NCBI RefSeq assembly: GCF_003236395.1
Contig: NZ_POUD01000066.1
Span: 1 to 37,202, forward strand
Source of the DNA: Nonomuraea aridisoli
GTDB lineage: Bacteria; Actinomycetota; Actinomycetes; Streptosporangiales; Streptosporangiaceae
DNA length: 37,202 bases
Direction of reading: 5' to 3'
Part shown: positions 15,340 to 22,879 of the stretch, piece by piece
Position numbering within the stretch: position 1 is the stretch's first letter
How the letters are laid out: the number at the start of each line of letters is the position of its first letter
Made by a program: the position numbers and the translations under genes
The notes under the pieces: model-generated
What the model saw: only the letters and a program-made list of their open reading frames with translations
Databases searched by the model: none
What the model was told of the DNA's origin: nothing

Positions 15340-16488
15340 TCAATTTCCGTCGACCTGCTCACCGTTGGAGATGACCTGGTCATATCGCTTGTTCCACTCG
15401 TCGCCGTTCTTCGTCAGCTCCTCCACGTCGATCGGGATGATCTCCACATCCTTGAGCGGGTCGTCTCCCTCGACGATGGACGGGGTGAGCCCCTGCTTCA
15501 CCAGCAGCGCCTGGCCCTCCTGGAGCAGCCAGTCGGTGAACAACATCGCCGCGGCGGGATGCTTGGCGGTCTTCATCAGGCCGACGCCGTTGGGCCGGGC
15601 GATGACCGGCTGGACGTAGGGCAGGTAGTCGACGGGCGCGCCCTTGGCCTTGGCCTGCTCGACGATGTAGGAGTAGTTGGAGGCGGCGAGCGAGAACTGA
15701 CCGGCGGACAGCAGCTGACCCTGCACGGTGTGACCCTTGACGATCTTCGCGCCGCTGGCCATGCCCTCGAAGATCTTGTTGATCTCCTCGTCGGTCTTGC
15801 CCTGCTTCTCCCAGTACTTGAAGAGGGTCAGGTACCAGTCGGAGTCGCTGATCTCCATGGCGAGCTTGCCGTCCCACTTGGGGTCGGCGAGATCCTCCCA
15901 GGTCTTCGGCGCCTGATCCGGGGTGACCAGCCCGGTGTTCCAGCTCGGCGCGAACAGGTTCATCCGCGTCGCCGTCCATCCCTGCTGCCGGCCCGCCTCC
16001 GAGACCATGCGGCGCCGTTCACTGTCGTAGTCGGCGAGAACGCCCTCGGTGTTCAGGTCGAACAGCTCGGTCGCGTTGGTCTCAACGACGTCGTTGCCCT
16101 GGTAGCCGGCCTTCTGCTCCTGGACGATCCGCTGGAGCACCGTCTCCGACCCGGCGCGGTACAGGTTCACCTTGACGTCGAACTGGCCCTCGAACGCCTT
16201 CAGGACCGCGTCGGCCACATCGCTCGTCATGGACGTGTAGAGGTCGAGCGTGCCTTCCTTCTCCGCGAGCGGGACGAGCTTGTCGCGCCGCTGCTGACCG
16301 GTCATCCCGTTGACCTCGGCGTACAGTTTCTCCGCCGCGGTGGGTCCGCCGCCGGCCGCGGCCTGCGGCGCGGTGGCCGTGGGCAGGCCTCCGCAGCCTG
16401 CGAGCAGGAGCATGAGTGCGGACCATGACGCCAGCGCGCGCCGTGCGGGCCTGCCGCAACGGTGGCCCGACAGGGGGGCGGTGTTCAC
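15340..16488 (-). CDS. ABC transporter substrate-binding lipoprotein 2 (Fe3+/AfuA class)
   Basis: A 382-residue binding protein with an N-terminal signal ending in the lipobox LLAGCG. The start is the GTG at 16488, whose GTGA overlaps the stop of the previous binding-protein gene, with GGGAGG upstream; this means translational coupling. Family-like segments are LDLYTSMTSDVADAVLKAFEG, DVVETNATEL, WEDLADPKWDGKLAMEISD and the C-terminal AAAMLFTDWLLQEGQ. It resembles its tandem neighbour throughout but is clearly diverged, so the two may recognise different ligands while sharing one permease. Confidence 0.92.
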   Translation of the reverse strand: MNTAPLSGHRCGRPARRALASWSALMLLLAGCGGLPTATAPQAAAGGGPTAAEKLYAEVNGMTGQQRRDKLVPLAEKEGTLDLYTSMTSDVADAVLKAFEGQFDVKVNLYRAGSETVLQRIVQEQKAGYQGNDVVETNATELFDLNTEGVLADYDSERRRMVSEAGRQQGWTATRMNLFAPSWNTGLVTPDQAPKTWEDLADPKWDGKLAMEISDSDWYLTLFKYWEKQGKTDEEINKIFEGMASGAKIVKGHTVQGQLLSAGQFSLAASNYSYIVEQAKAKGAPVDYLPYVQPVIARPNGVGLMKTAKHPAAAMLFTDWLLQEGQALLVKQGLTPSIVEGDDPLKDVEIIPIDVEELTKNGDEWNKRYDQVISNGEQVDGN

Positions 16489-17609
16489 GTGACCTCCCGG
16501 CCTGACTGGACGAACTCCTCGTAGAGCGCGTCCCACTTCTTGGGGTTGTCGAGCATTTCCTTCTCGGGCACGGAGATCGTGGTGAGTCCGGCCAGAGGAT
16601 CGTTCGCCGTGGGAATCGAGCCGACCCGGGAGGACTCGTGCAGGATCTTCTGTCCCTCGCTGAGCTCGTAGTCGACGAACAACATCGCCGCCGCCGGGTG
16701 CGGCGCCGTCTTCATCAGTGCCACGCCGTTGGGCCGTATCACGATGGGCTGCACCGGGGTCCCCGAGGCCGGATGCCAGCTCACCGGGGCGCCCTGGGCG
16801 GCGGCCTTGTCGATCGTGTGGCTGTAGGAGGAGGCGGTCACCGCGAACTGCCCGGCCGAGAGCAACTCGCCCTGAGCCGTGTGGCCCTTGGCGATCTTCG
16901 CGTTGGCGACGACCCGGCTGAACAGGTCGCGGACCTCGGCGTCGGTCTTGCCCTGGCTGAGGTAGTACGTGTACATGGCGGCGAACCAGTCGACGTCGCC
17001 GACCTCCAGGGAGATCCGTCCCTTCCATTTCGGGTCGGCGAGCTCCTCGAACGACTTCGGCTCCTCGCCCGGCTTCACCTTGGTGGTGTTCCAGCCGACC
17101 ACGAACACGTTGAACCGGGTGGCGGTCCAGCCGTCCGCCCGGCCTTCCTTCCGTACGGCGTCGCGCAGCGCGCTCTTGTACGGGTAGAGCATCTTCTGGT
17201 CGGCCATGACGTTGAGCTCGCCGGCGTTCGTCTCGACGAGATCGTTGCCGTCGTAGTTCGCCTGCTGCTCCTGCAGCACGCGCTGGAGCACCGACTCGGA
17301 GTTCCCGCGGTAGACCTTCACCTCGATCGGATAGGTCTGCTCGAATTTCTCGATGACCTTGTCCAGGTCGGTGTTCGAGGTGTAAATCGAAAGCGTGCCC
17401 TCTTGTCTCGCGAGGTCAAGGAGGGTTCTGGTCCGCTCGTCACCGGTGAGCCCGTTGATGCGGTCGTAGACCTCCCGAGCCTTCACGCTGGACCGGCCGG
17501 CCCCGTCGGCCGGCATGGGCCCTGCGGCCGTGGGCGAGGCGCCACAGGCGCCCAGGAGGAGGACGGCGGCGGCCACCGCCACCGATCCGAGGAATTTCTG
17601 GTGTTGCAT
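16485..17609 (-). CDS. ABC transporter substrate-binding lipoprotein 1 (Fe3+/AfuA class)
   Basis: A 374-residue binding protein with signal peptide and lipobox LLGACG. The ATG at 17609 is preceded by GGGAGAG; an upstream in-frame start at 17648 would bury the signal peptide. Segments LSIYTSNTDLDKVIEKFEQ, DLVETNAGELN, FEELADPKWKGRISLEVGD and AAAMLFVDYELSEGQ align with the second copy. It is 85 bp downstream of the 42-residue peptide gene and overlaps the next binding-protein gene by four bases. Confidence 0.92.
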   Translation of the reverse strand: MQHQKFLGSVAVAAAVLLLGACGASPTAAGPMPADGAGRSSVKAREVYDRINGLTGDERTRTLLDLARQEGTLSIYTSNTDLDKVIEKFEQTYPIEVKVYRGNSESVLQRVLQEQQANYDGNDLVETNAGELNVMADQKMLYPYKSALRDAVRKEGRADGWTATRFNVFVVGWNTTKVKPGEEPKSFEELADPKWKGRISLEVGDVDWFAAMYTYYLSQGKTDAEVRDLFSRVVANAKIAKGHTAQGELLSAGQFAVTASSYSHTIDKAAAQGAPVSWHPASGTPVQPIVIRPNGVALMKTAPHPAAAMLFVDYELSEGQKILHESSRVGSIPTANDPLAGLTTISVPEKEMLDNPKKWDALYEEFVQSGREVT

Positions 17610-17694
17610 TGATGCTCTCCCGCGAGCTCGGCGGGGCGGTGCGAGCACCGGCCCGGCGATGGTGCACTTTGTTTTCCCCCGCGAGAAATAGTGC

Positions 17695-17823
17695 TCAGAT
17701 CACGCCTGTCTCGATCTGGCCCAGGTCGAGGCGCCGGCGCCACGGATCACGTGCGGCGATCTCCGGCCCGTCCCGCTTCCCGGTCTCGCCGGCGACGGCT
17801 GCGGGCAGATGGTCATCGCGCAT
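17695..17823 (-). CDS. 42-residue small protein or leader peptide of the ABC operon
   Basis: A short ORF beginning MRDDHLPAAVAGETG and ending in LGQIETGVI. It has the best ribosome binding site seen in the window, AAAGGAGG placed 5 bases before the ATG. The product is hydrophilic and charged, with no membrane segment or signal peptide, and I recognise no family. It is the first frame of the reverse ABC operon, 85 bp before binding protein 1. It could be a regulatory leader peptide, a small binding partner, or a coupling peptide. The strong Shine-Dalgarno supports translation; function is unknown. Confidence 0.6.
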   Translation of the reverse strand: MRDDHLPAAVAGETGKRDGPEIAARDPWRRRLDLGQIETGVI

Positions 17824-18055
17824 TTTTGCCTCCTTTGGGCGAATGACCCCGAGTACACACCTCAGCGGACTAAAGGTCTAACCCTTGGGCCATACTTTTA
17901 CCGGACCGTTACATAGCGGATAAGCGCCGAAACGGTCTCTCTGGTAGGGCCCCCGGCCGCCGCCCATGACGAGATCACGCGGACCGTTCAGAGCCTCTTC
18001 CTTAAGCACAAAAAGGTAATACCATTAGCCTGATCTAGGAAGAGGGAGGGCTCTT
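17824..18055. promoter_or_regulatory. divergent control region, ABC operon / MFS gene
   Basis: A 232-bp divergent intergenic region. It contains AAAGGAGG for the small ORF at its left end, a weak FadR-like core GGT-CTA-ACC (17875-17883), and the better FadR-type site at 18014. No convincing -35/-10 pair could be fixed for either direction. Confidence 0.45.
18014..18024. promoter_or_regulatory. FadR-type operator variant, AGGTAATACCA
   Basis: Palindromic core GGT-AAT-ACC with the right-hand outer A kept, 32 bp before the MFS start at 18056. It matches the sites at 5661, 9349 and 20109 in all six core positions; only the outer left T is changed to A. Confidence 0.5.
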
Positions 18056-19309
18056 ATGGGCTCTGCAGGTGACACGTTCCTCGCCCGCACCCGTACCGCG
18101 CACCGCCGTGTCTTCCGCTCGCTCACCGTGCCCAACTACCGGCGCTTCTTCGCCGGTCACGCGGTCAGCGTGATCGGGACGTGGATGCAGCGGGTGGCAC
18201 AGGACTGGCTCGTGCTCGAGCTGACGGACTCCCCCGTCGCGCTCGGGGTGTCGACCGCGCTGCAGTTCCTGCCCACGCTCCTGTTCGGCCTGTGGGGAGG
18301 CGTCCTCGTCGACCGGCTCGACCGGCGGCGCACGATCATGGCGACGCAGGCGGCCAGCGCCGTCCTCGCGGCCGCCCTCGCGGCGTTGGTGCTGGGCGAC
18401 GTGGTGCAGCTCTGGATGGTCTACGCGCTCACCCTCGGGCTCGGCCTCGTCACCGTCCTCGACGTGCCCGCGCGGCAGGCGTTCGTCACCGAGATGGTCA
18501 GCCCGGAGAACTACGTGAACGCGCAGGCGCTGAACTCGACGGTGCACAATGCCGGCCGTCTCATCGGCCCGGCGATCGCCGGCGTGCTGATCGCGACCGT
18601 CGACGTCGGGGCGGCGTTCGCGGTCAACGCGCTGTCGTTCGTGGCGGTCCTGCTCGGGCTCGTGCGCATGAATCCCCGGGAGCTGCACCGGGTTCCGGCC
18701 CTTCCCCGAGCCAAGGGCCAGGCCCGGGAGGGCCTGCGCCATGTATGGCAGCACCCGGAGCTGCGCGCGTGCCTGTTCCTCGTGGCCGTGGTCGCGCTGC
18801 TCGGCCAGAACTTCCGCGTCGTGTTCCCGCTGCTCGCCCGCGAGACCTTCGGCGGAGGCGCCGAGATCTACGGGTGGTTCACCTCCGCCCTCGGCGTGGG
18901 CGCGGTGCTCGGCGCCCTCGCGAGCGCCGCGCGCGTGGACGCCACCGCGTGGTCCCTGCTGTGGTGGACGTTCGCCTTCGCCGGGGTGAACGTCGTCGTC
19001 GCGGCCGCTCCCGCGCTCGGCCTGGCGATGGCGGCGATCGTCGCCCTCGGCGTCGCGAACATCTGCTTCAACACGCTCGCCCGCACGCTGTTGCAGATCA
19101 GGGCGGATCCCACGATGCAGGGGCGGGTGATCGCACTGCACAGCCTGGTCTTTCTCGGCAGCACTCCCCTGGGGGCCCCGATCACGGGGTGGGTGTGCGA
19201 GCAGTGGGGAGCGCGCACCGGTCTCCTGCTGGCCGGGATCCCCGCGGGGCTCGCGGCTCTCGCGGTGCTGCCGTGGTTGCGGAAGGCGCGCGCGCCGCGC
19301 GAGGAGTGA
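18056..19309 (+). CDS. MFS transporter (DHA3/EntS-like), second copy
   Basis: A 417-residue major facilitator with about 12 helices. Visible are LTVPNYRRFFAGHAVSVIGTWMQ at the N-terminus, the loop motif GGVLVDRLDRRR, and FVTEMVSPENYVNAQALNS, typical of MFS_3 proteins. ATG preceded by GAGGGAGGG. It is of the same subfamily as the gene at 10987 but not a recent duplicate. A FadR-type operator lies immediately upstream, tying it to the regulon. It converges on the class II aldolase gene with a 6-bp gap. Substrate and direction are unknown. Confidence 0.88.
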   Translation: MGSAGDTFLARTRTAHRRVFRSLTVPNYRRFFAGHAVSVIGTWMQRVAQDWLVLELTDSPVALGVSTALQFLPTLLFGLWGGVLVDRLDRRRTIMATQAASAVLAAALAALVLGDVVQLWMVYALTLGLGLVTVLDVPARQAFVTEMVSPENYVNAQALNSTVHNAGRLIGPAIAGVLIATVDVGAAFAVNALSFVAVLLGLVRMNPRELHRVPALPRAKGQAREGLRHVWQHPELRACLFLVAVVALLGQNFRVVFPLLARETFGGGAEIYGWFTSALGVGAVLGALASAARVDATAWSLLWWTFAFAGVNVVVAAAPALGLAMAAIVALGVANICFNTLARTLLQIRADPTMQGRVIALHSLVFLGSTPLGAPITGWVCEQWGARTGLLLAGIPAGLAALAVLPWLRKARAPREE

Positions 19310-19315
19310 CCGCGG

Positions 19316-20089
19316 TCAGTCGAGCGTGAGACCGGCCAGCCGCAGCCTGGCGACATGATGACGCCAGACGTTCAGGTCGTTGAACGACGAGCCGAGGTCG
19401 GGCAGCTCGGCGATGTCCGCTGCCGGGAGGACCGCGGCCCGGTCACCGAGCCGGGCCCGCTCGACGCTGACGCGGGCCAGCGTGTCCAGGCTCAACGCCC
19501 GCGAGACGGCCTGCTCCACCGCGTGCTCGCCCGAGCCGAGCGTGGTGATCCCGTGCCCGCGCATGACGCACACGGCCGACCCTCCCATGGCCTCGGCCAG
19601 CTCCCGCCCGAGCTCCGGGCGCCGGATGAGAACGGCCCTGGGATAGACGGGCACGCCGTCCACGGCCATCCGCGCCGCGGGGATGTGGTAGGCGCCGAAG
19701 ACCGGCCGCAACGGGATGTCCTCCACCCCCGCCAGCAGGACCGACGGAGGGTGGCAGTGGAGCACGACATCGGCGTCGGGACGGGCGCGCAACAGCTCCG
19801 CGTGGATGGGCAACTCGTTCGGCACCGCCCAGGGATCGAGATCGTCGCCCTTGCCCTCGAAGTCGACCAGCCGCACGTCCTCGTCGACGGTGAAGAGCAG
19901 CCCCTCTTCCCGCGGGCCACGGCAGCGTACGAGCATCGTGCCGGGTCCGGCACGGACGCTCACATGACCCAGGACGTCCTCCGCGAGCCCGGCGTTCGCC
20001 AGGATGCGGCAGGCAAGCGCGATCTTACGGCGCAGCGGGGCGAGGTCGTCAGGGAGCGTCACCGTGCTTCTCCGTGGGGCAAGGGCCAT
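19316..20089 (-). CDS. class II aldolase/adducin family protein (aldolase or decarboxylase)
   Basis: A 257-residue protein with the zinc site of the L-fuculose-phosphate aldolase fold: E98 in PIHAELL, the H111-C-H113 pair in VVLHCHPPS, and H179 in CVMRGHGI. The family covers sugar-phosphate aldolases and also decarboxylases, including (from memory) the 3,4-dihydroxyphthalate decarboxylase of actinobacterial phthalate pathways. The start may be ATG 20089 or GTG 20062 (GGAG upstream of the latter). It is divergent from fadR2 across a FadR operator only 20 bp from the ATG. In this company a decarboxylase of an aromatic or dicarboxylic acid is at least as likely as a sugar-phosphate aldolase. Confidence 0.85.
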   Translation of the reverse strand: MALAPRRSTVTLPDDLAPLRRKIALACRILANAGLAEDVLGHVSVRAGPGTMLVRCRGPREEGLLFTVDEDVRLVDFEGKGDDLDPWAVPNELPIHAELLRARPDADVVLHCHPPSVLLAGVEDIPLRPVFGAYHIPAARMAVDGVPVYPRAVLIRRPELGRELAEAMGGSAVCVMRGHGITTLGSGEHAVEQAVSRALSLDTLARVSVERARLGDRAAVLPAADIAELPDLGSSFNDLNVWRHHVARLRLAGLTLD

Positions 20090-20108
20090 CCCTCGCAGAA
20101 CTGGCTAT

Positions 20109-20119
20109 TGGTATGACCA
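20109..20119. promoter_or_regulatory. FadR-type operator, TGGTATGACCA
   Basis: Palindrome TGGT-ATG-ACCA between the class II aldolase gene and fadR2. The surrounding 14-mer ATTGGTATGACCAT (20107-20120) is identical to the reverse strand of the site at 5661. It is placed to control both divergent genes. Confidence 0.65.
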
Positions 20120-20187
20120 TGCTGCCGGTTAGGCTCTAGGGTGTCAACAAGGGCGTATCAGGCCGCCCGATGCTGGAGGATGGACGC

Positions 20188-20955
20188 ATGACCGTCGAAG
20201 AGCGCAAGACCGGGGCGGCCAGAACGGGCTCGGACACGGGGACTGATCTGTTCAACCCGGTCAGTGCGGTGCGGGTCTCCCAGGTCATCGTCGATCAGAT
20301 CCGCCTGCTCATCCAGCAGGGCCGCCTCAAACCGGGCGACAAGCTTCCGAGCGAACGCGATCTGTGCGAGCAGTTCGGCGTGAGCCGGGTCACGGTGCGC
20401 GAGGCGCTGCGCGTCCTGGAGGCCGGCGGGCTGGTCGAGATCCGGGTCGGGGCGCGCGGCGGAGCGTTCGTGTGCACGCCGTCGAGCGCGCGGGTCGGCG
20501 CCGGACTCGCCGACCTGCTCAAGCTCAGCCCGCTGACGGCGGCGGAGGTGACGGAGGCCCGCATGGTCTTCGAGCTCGGGATCGCCCCCATCGTGGTCGA
20601 ACGCGCGACCGCCGAGGACATCGCCGCGCTCAGGGAGATCTGCGACAGGCAGCAGGCCGCCCTGAAGGACGGGTCCTACGCGATGGCGTTGTCCGCCGAG
20701 TTCCATGTGCGGGTCGCGACCTGCACCCACAACGCGGCGATCGAGATGCTGGTCCAGAGCTTCCACGGGCCGCTGCTCATGTCACTCGAGGAAGCGAAGG
20801 ACGCCGCTCCCCTGATGGGGCAGCGCGGCAGCACCGAACATCGTGAGTTCGTCGACGCCATCGAGCGCCGTGACGCCGGCCAGGCCACGGCGATCATGCG
20901 CGCCCACCTCCAGCGCACCGCCGACCGGGTCGCCCCGCGCACCACGGCGTGCTGA
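20188..20955 (+). CDS. FadR-subfamily GntR transcriptional regulator (FadR2)
   Basis: A 255-residue paralogue of FadR1. The winged helix includes LPSERDLCEQFGVSRVTVREALRV; the following VEIRVGARGGAFV is identical in both proteins. The FCD domain has AEFHVRVATCTHN and the C-terminal HREFVDAIERRD. The ATG at 20188 is favoured over 20170 because GGAGG lies 8 bases upstream. The shared recognition helix predicts that both regulators bind TGGTNNNACCA, while changes in the FCD domain may give a different effector. Located next to the operator at 20109, so probably autoregulated. Confidence 0.92.
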   Translation: MTVEERKTGAARTGSDTGTDLFNPVSAVRVSQVIVDQIRLLIQQGRLKPGDKLPSERDLCEQFGVSRVTVREALRVLEAGGLVEIRVGARGGAFVCTPSSARVGAGLADLLKLSPLTAAEVTEARMVFELGIAPIVVERATAEDIAALREICDRQQAALKDGSYAMALSAEFHVRVATCTHNAAIEMLVQSFHGPLLMSLEEAKDAAPLMGQRGSTEHREFVDAIERRDAGQATAIMRAHLQRTADRVAPRTTAC

Positions 20956-20995
20956 CCTGAGGCCACCGTCACGGCGCGCCCCGTAGAGGACGCCG

Positions 20996-21889
20996 TCAGT
21001 GGGCATGCCAGGGGCGGGCGTGCCGGTCGACGATGGCGGCCAGGTGTTTCAGACGCGGGACCGAGAGGGTCCGCAGCCCGGCGGGCACGTCTGCGGAGCC
21101 GACGACGTCGCTCCAGATGGCGCGGCCGGCGAGCATCCCCGACGCGCCGGCCCGGCAGGCGGCGCGCACGGCGGCCGGGAAGTCGTCGCGTTCCACGCCC
21201 TGTGAGAGCACGACCCACGGGACCGGGATGACCTCGTCGAGGCGCTCGCACTCCTCGAGCAGGCGGTCCTCGGGCGCGGCCCCGCCGAGCGGCACCTGCG
21301 CCTTGTAGAGGCTGGGGCGCAGCGCGGCCAGCTCACGCGCGGCCTCCCGGATCGCGGCGCGGCCGTCGAAGCCCGCCTCCCGCCCGGCGGCGGGCTTGGC
21401 CACGCCCTCCAGGACCGACAGCAGCCCGGCGTCGGCGCAGCGCCGGACGAACGTGGCGGCGGTCTCCAGGCGGCGCCCCCGATGCTCGTCGTCGCGCCAG
21501 ACGAGCAGCAGCTTGGCCGCGACCGCCCCGGCCTGACGGGCGGCGGCGAGGTCGACGCGCTCGTCGATCGCCGTGTCCTCCACGGGTCCGTCGGGCTCCT
21601 GCCGCAGGCTGTCCACCGCGATGATGAGCCCGCCGCGCACCATGCGTCCGGCGGCGATCCGGTCGAAGCCGTAGTCCTGGTCGACCAGGAAGCCGGAGGC
21701 GTGCGGCCCGACCTCCCTGGCCACCGCCAGCTTGAACGACGTCAGCGTCTCGTCGCCGGCGCGCGTCCCCGTGGCCGCGGTGAACATCTGGCGCAGGCTC
21801 TCGCGCTGGTCCATCGCGACCATGGCGAACCCGCCGGACGGGCGGGCCAGCGCGTCGAGCGCCGGCGCGGTGGTCTCGGCACTGGTCAA
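20996..21889 (-). CDS. class I aldolase of the LacD/YihT type
   Basis: A 297-residue TIM-barrel aldolase closely resembling YihT, the 6-deoxy-6-sulfofructose-1-phosphate aldolase, and more distantly LacD tagatose-bisphosphate aldolase. Matching blocks are SGGFAMVAMDQRESLRQMF, GFLVDQDYG, KLLLVWRDDEH, PSLYKAQVPL (putative Schiff-base Lys196), PWVVLSQGV and GASGMLAGRAIW. The best start is TTG at 21889 with GGAG about 7 bases upstream; no ATG fits before the conserved block. It is divergent from a DeoR regulator across a strong dyad, like yihT and its DeoR-type regulator. Sulfosugar use is therefore possible, but no other sulfoglycolysis gene is seen, so a different ketose phosphate is equally open. 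Confidence 0.85.
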   Translation of the reverse strand: MTSAETTAPALDALARPSGGFAMVAMDQRESLRQMFTAATGTRAGDETLTSFKLAVAREVGPHASGFLVDQDYGFDRIAAGRMVRGGLIIAVDSLRQEPDGPVEDTAIDERVDLAAARQAGAVAAKLLLVWRDDEHRGRRLETAATFVRRCADAGLLSVLEGVAKPAAGREAGFDGRAAIREAARELAALRPSLYKAQVPLGGAAPEDRLLEECERLDEVIPVPWVVLSQGVERDDFPAAVRAACRAGASGMLAGRAIWSDVVGSADVPAGLRTLSVPRLKHLAAIVDRHARPWHAH

Positions 21890-21971
21890 GGAAGACTCCG
21901 ATCCGGTCGTGGCGATCCGGGACGCTCGTACGGGGAGACGGTTCTCGCGACCATGTTGTCACGCTAAATCC

Positions 21972-21999
21972 AAAAGATGGCGGAAATATGCCAACTTTT
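21972..21999. promoter_or_regulatory. 28-bp dyad, likely DeoR operator
   Basis: Two nested inverted repeats share one centre: AAAAG/CTTTT (21972-21976 and 21995-21999) and TGGC/GCCA (21978-21981 and 21990-21993). Nine of the ten outer base pairs match. It lies between the divergent aldolase and DeoR genes, 17 bp before the regulator's ATG. Confidence 0.6.
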
Positions 22000-22015
22000 C
22001 CGACATCATGGTCAT

Positions 22016-22780
22016 ATGAGTGACACGGAGGCGGGACTGCGCTACTCGTCGGCTCCGCACCGCCGCGAGGCCATCCTGCGCCGCGTCGCACTGGACGGGT
22101 ACGTCGCCGCCACCGACCTGGTCGACGAGCTGGGCGTCTCCTCCAACACCGTCCGCCGCGACCTGCGCCGGCTGGCCGGCGACGGCCTGATCCGGGCGGT
22201 GCGCGGCGGCGCCACGGCGGCGGAGACGGGCGACGTGCCCTTCGCCGACCGTTCGGCCCAGGCCGGCGAGGCCAAGCGGGCGATCGCCGCCGTGGCGGTG
22301 CGGCACGTCGAGCCGGGCACGGCCGTGGCGCTCGACGCGGGCACCACGACGCTGGAGATCGCCCGGCTGCTGCCCGCGGACGCCGGCCTCACCGTGATCA
22401 CGCATTCGCTGCCCGCCATCGCCGCGCTGGCCCCGAGAGCGGACGTGACCCTCATCGGCATCGGCGGCCAGTACGGCAGGGGCACCCGCTCCTTCGGCGG
22501 CCCGGAGACGCTGGCCGCGCTGGAGCACCTGAGCGTGCGCACCCTGTTCCTGGCCGCCACCGCGCTGGACGCCTCGGGGGTGTACGGGGCGACCCCGTAC
22601 GAGGCGGAGACCAAGCGGCGGCTCGTCTCGATCGCGCGCCGGACGATCGTCGTCGGCGACGCGCGGAAGTTCGCCCTGAGCGCCCCGATCCGCGTGTGCG
22701 GGTGGGACGCGGTCGACCGCCTGGTGACCGACGCCGTGCCGGCGGGATTCACCGGCGTCCGGCTGGAGCTCGCACCCTGA
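22016..22780 (+). CDS. DeoR/GlpR family transcriptional regulator
   Basis: A 254-residue DeoR-type repressor. The N-terminal helix-turn-helix contains RREAILRRVALDGYVAATDLVDELGVSSNTVRRDLRRL, and the C-terminal sugar-phosphate-sensing domain shows AVALDAGTTTLEIARLL and the VVGDARKF segment. The ATG at 22016 is used because domain homology begins just after it; no clear Shine-Dalgarno precedes it, so translation may be leaderless. It probably represses the divergent YihT-like aldolase and itself through the dyad at 21972, with a sugar phosphate as inducer. Confidence 0.9.
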   Translation: MSDTEAGLRYSSAPHRREAILRRVALDGYVAATDLVDELGVSSNTVRRDLRRLAGDGLIRAVRGGATAAETGDVPFADRSAQAGEAKRAIAAVAVRHVEPGTAVALDAGTTTLEIARLLPADAGLTVITHSLPAIAALAPRADVTLIGIGGQYGRGTRSFGGPETLAALEHLSVRTLFLAATALDASGVYGATPYEAETKRRLVSIARRTIVVGDARKFALSAPIRVCGWDAVDRLVTDAVPAGFTGVRLELAP

Positions 22781-22810
22781 CAGGAGCACGGGCGCTCCCG
22801 CAACAAACTC

Positions 22811-22840
22811 TTGACAAACTTCACAATTCGCCGTTACTCT
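22811..22840 (+). promoter_or_regulatory. candidate promoter of the PL11 lyase gene
   Basis: Perfect TTGACA at 22811-22816; after 18 bp a weak -10-like TACTCT at 22835-22840. The LacI-type dyad starts 9 bp downstream at 22849, in a position to block transcription. Confidence 0.45.
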
Positions 22841-22848
22841 CCGCAATA

Positions 22849-22868
22849 AGATTGAATCGATTTAATCT
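22849..22868. promoter_or_regulatory. LacI-type operator dyad
   Basis: A 20-bp palindrome centred on CG, with nine of ten pairs matching: AGATT and AATCT arms around AATCGATT. It fits the LacI-family core AANCGNTT. It lies between the -35/-10 candidate and the start codon at 22880. Confidence 0.6.
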
Positions 22869-22879
22869 GCGGAGTGCGC

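Noticed and set aside
15340..17028. Extended 562-residue form of the second binding protein
   Set aside because: The extension overlaps the first binding protein in another frame; the signal peptide and lipobox start at GTG 16488.
17875..17883. GGTCTAACC core as a FadR operator for the ABC operon
   Set aside because: The core fits but both outer bases are wrong; kept only as a weak candidate inside the control-region entry.
22009..22019. Partial FadR-like site TGGTCATATGA at the DeoR start codon
   Set aside because: Only the left half fits the palindrome; the ACCA half is missing, so it is not counted in the regulon.
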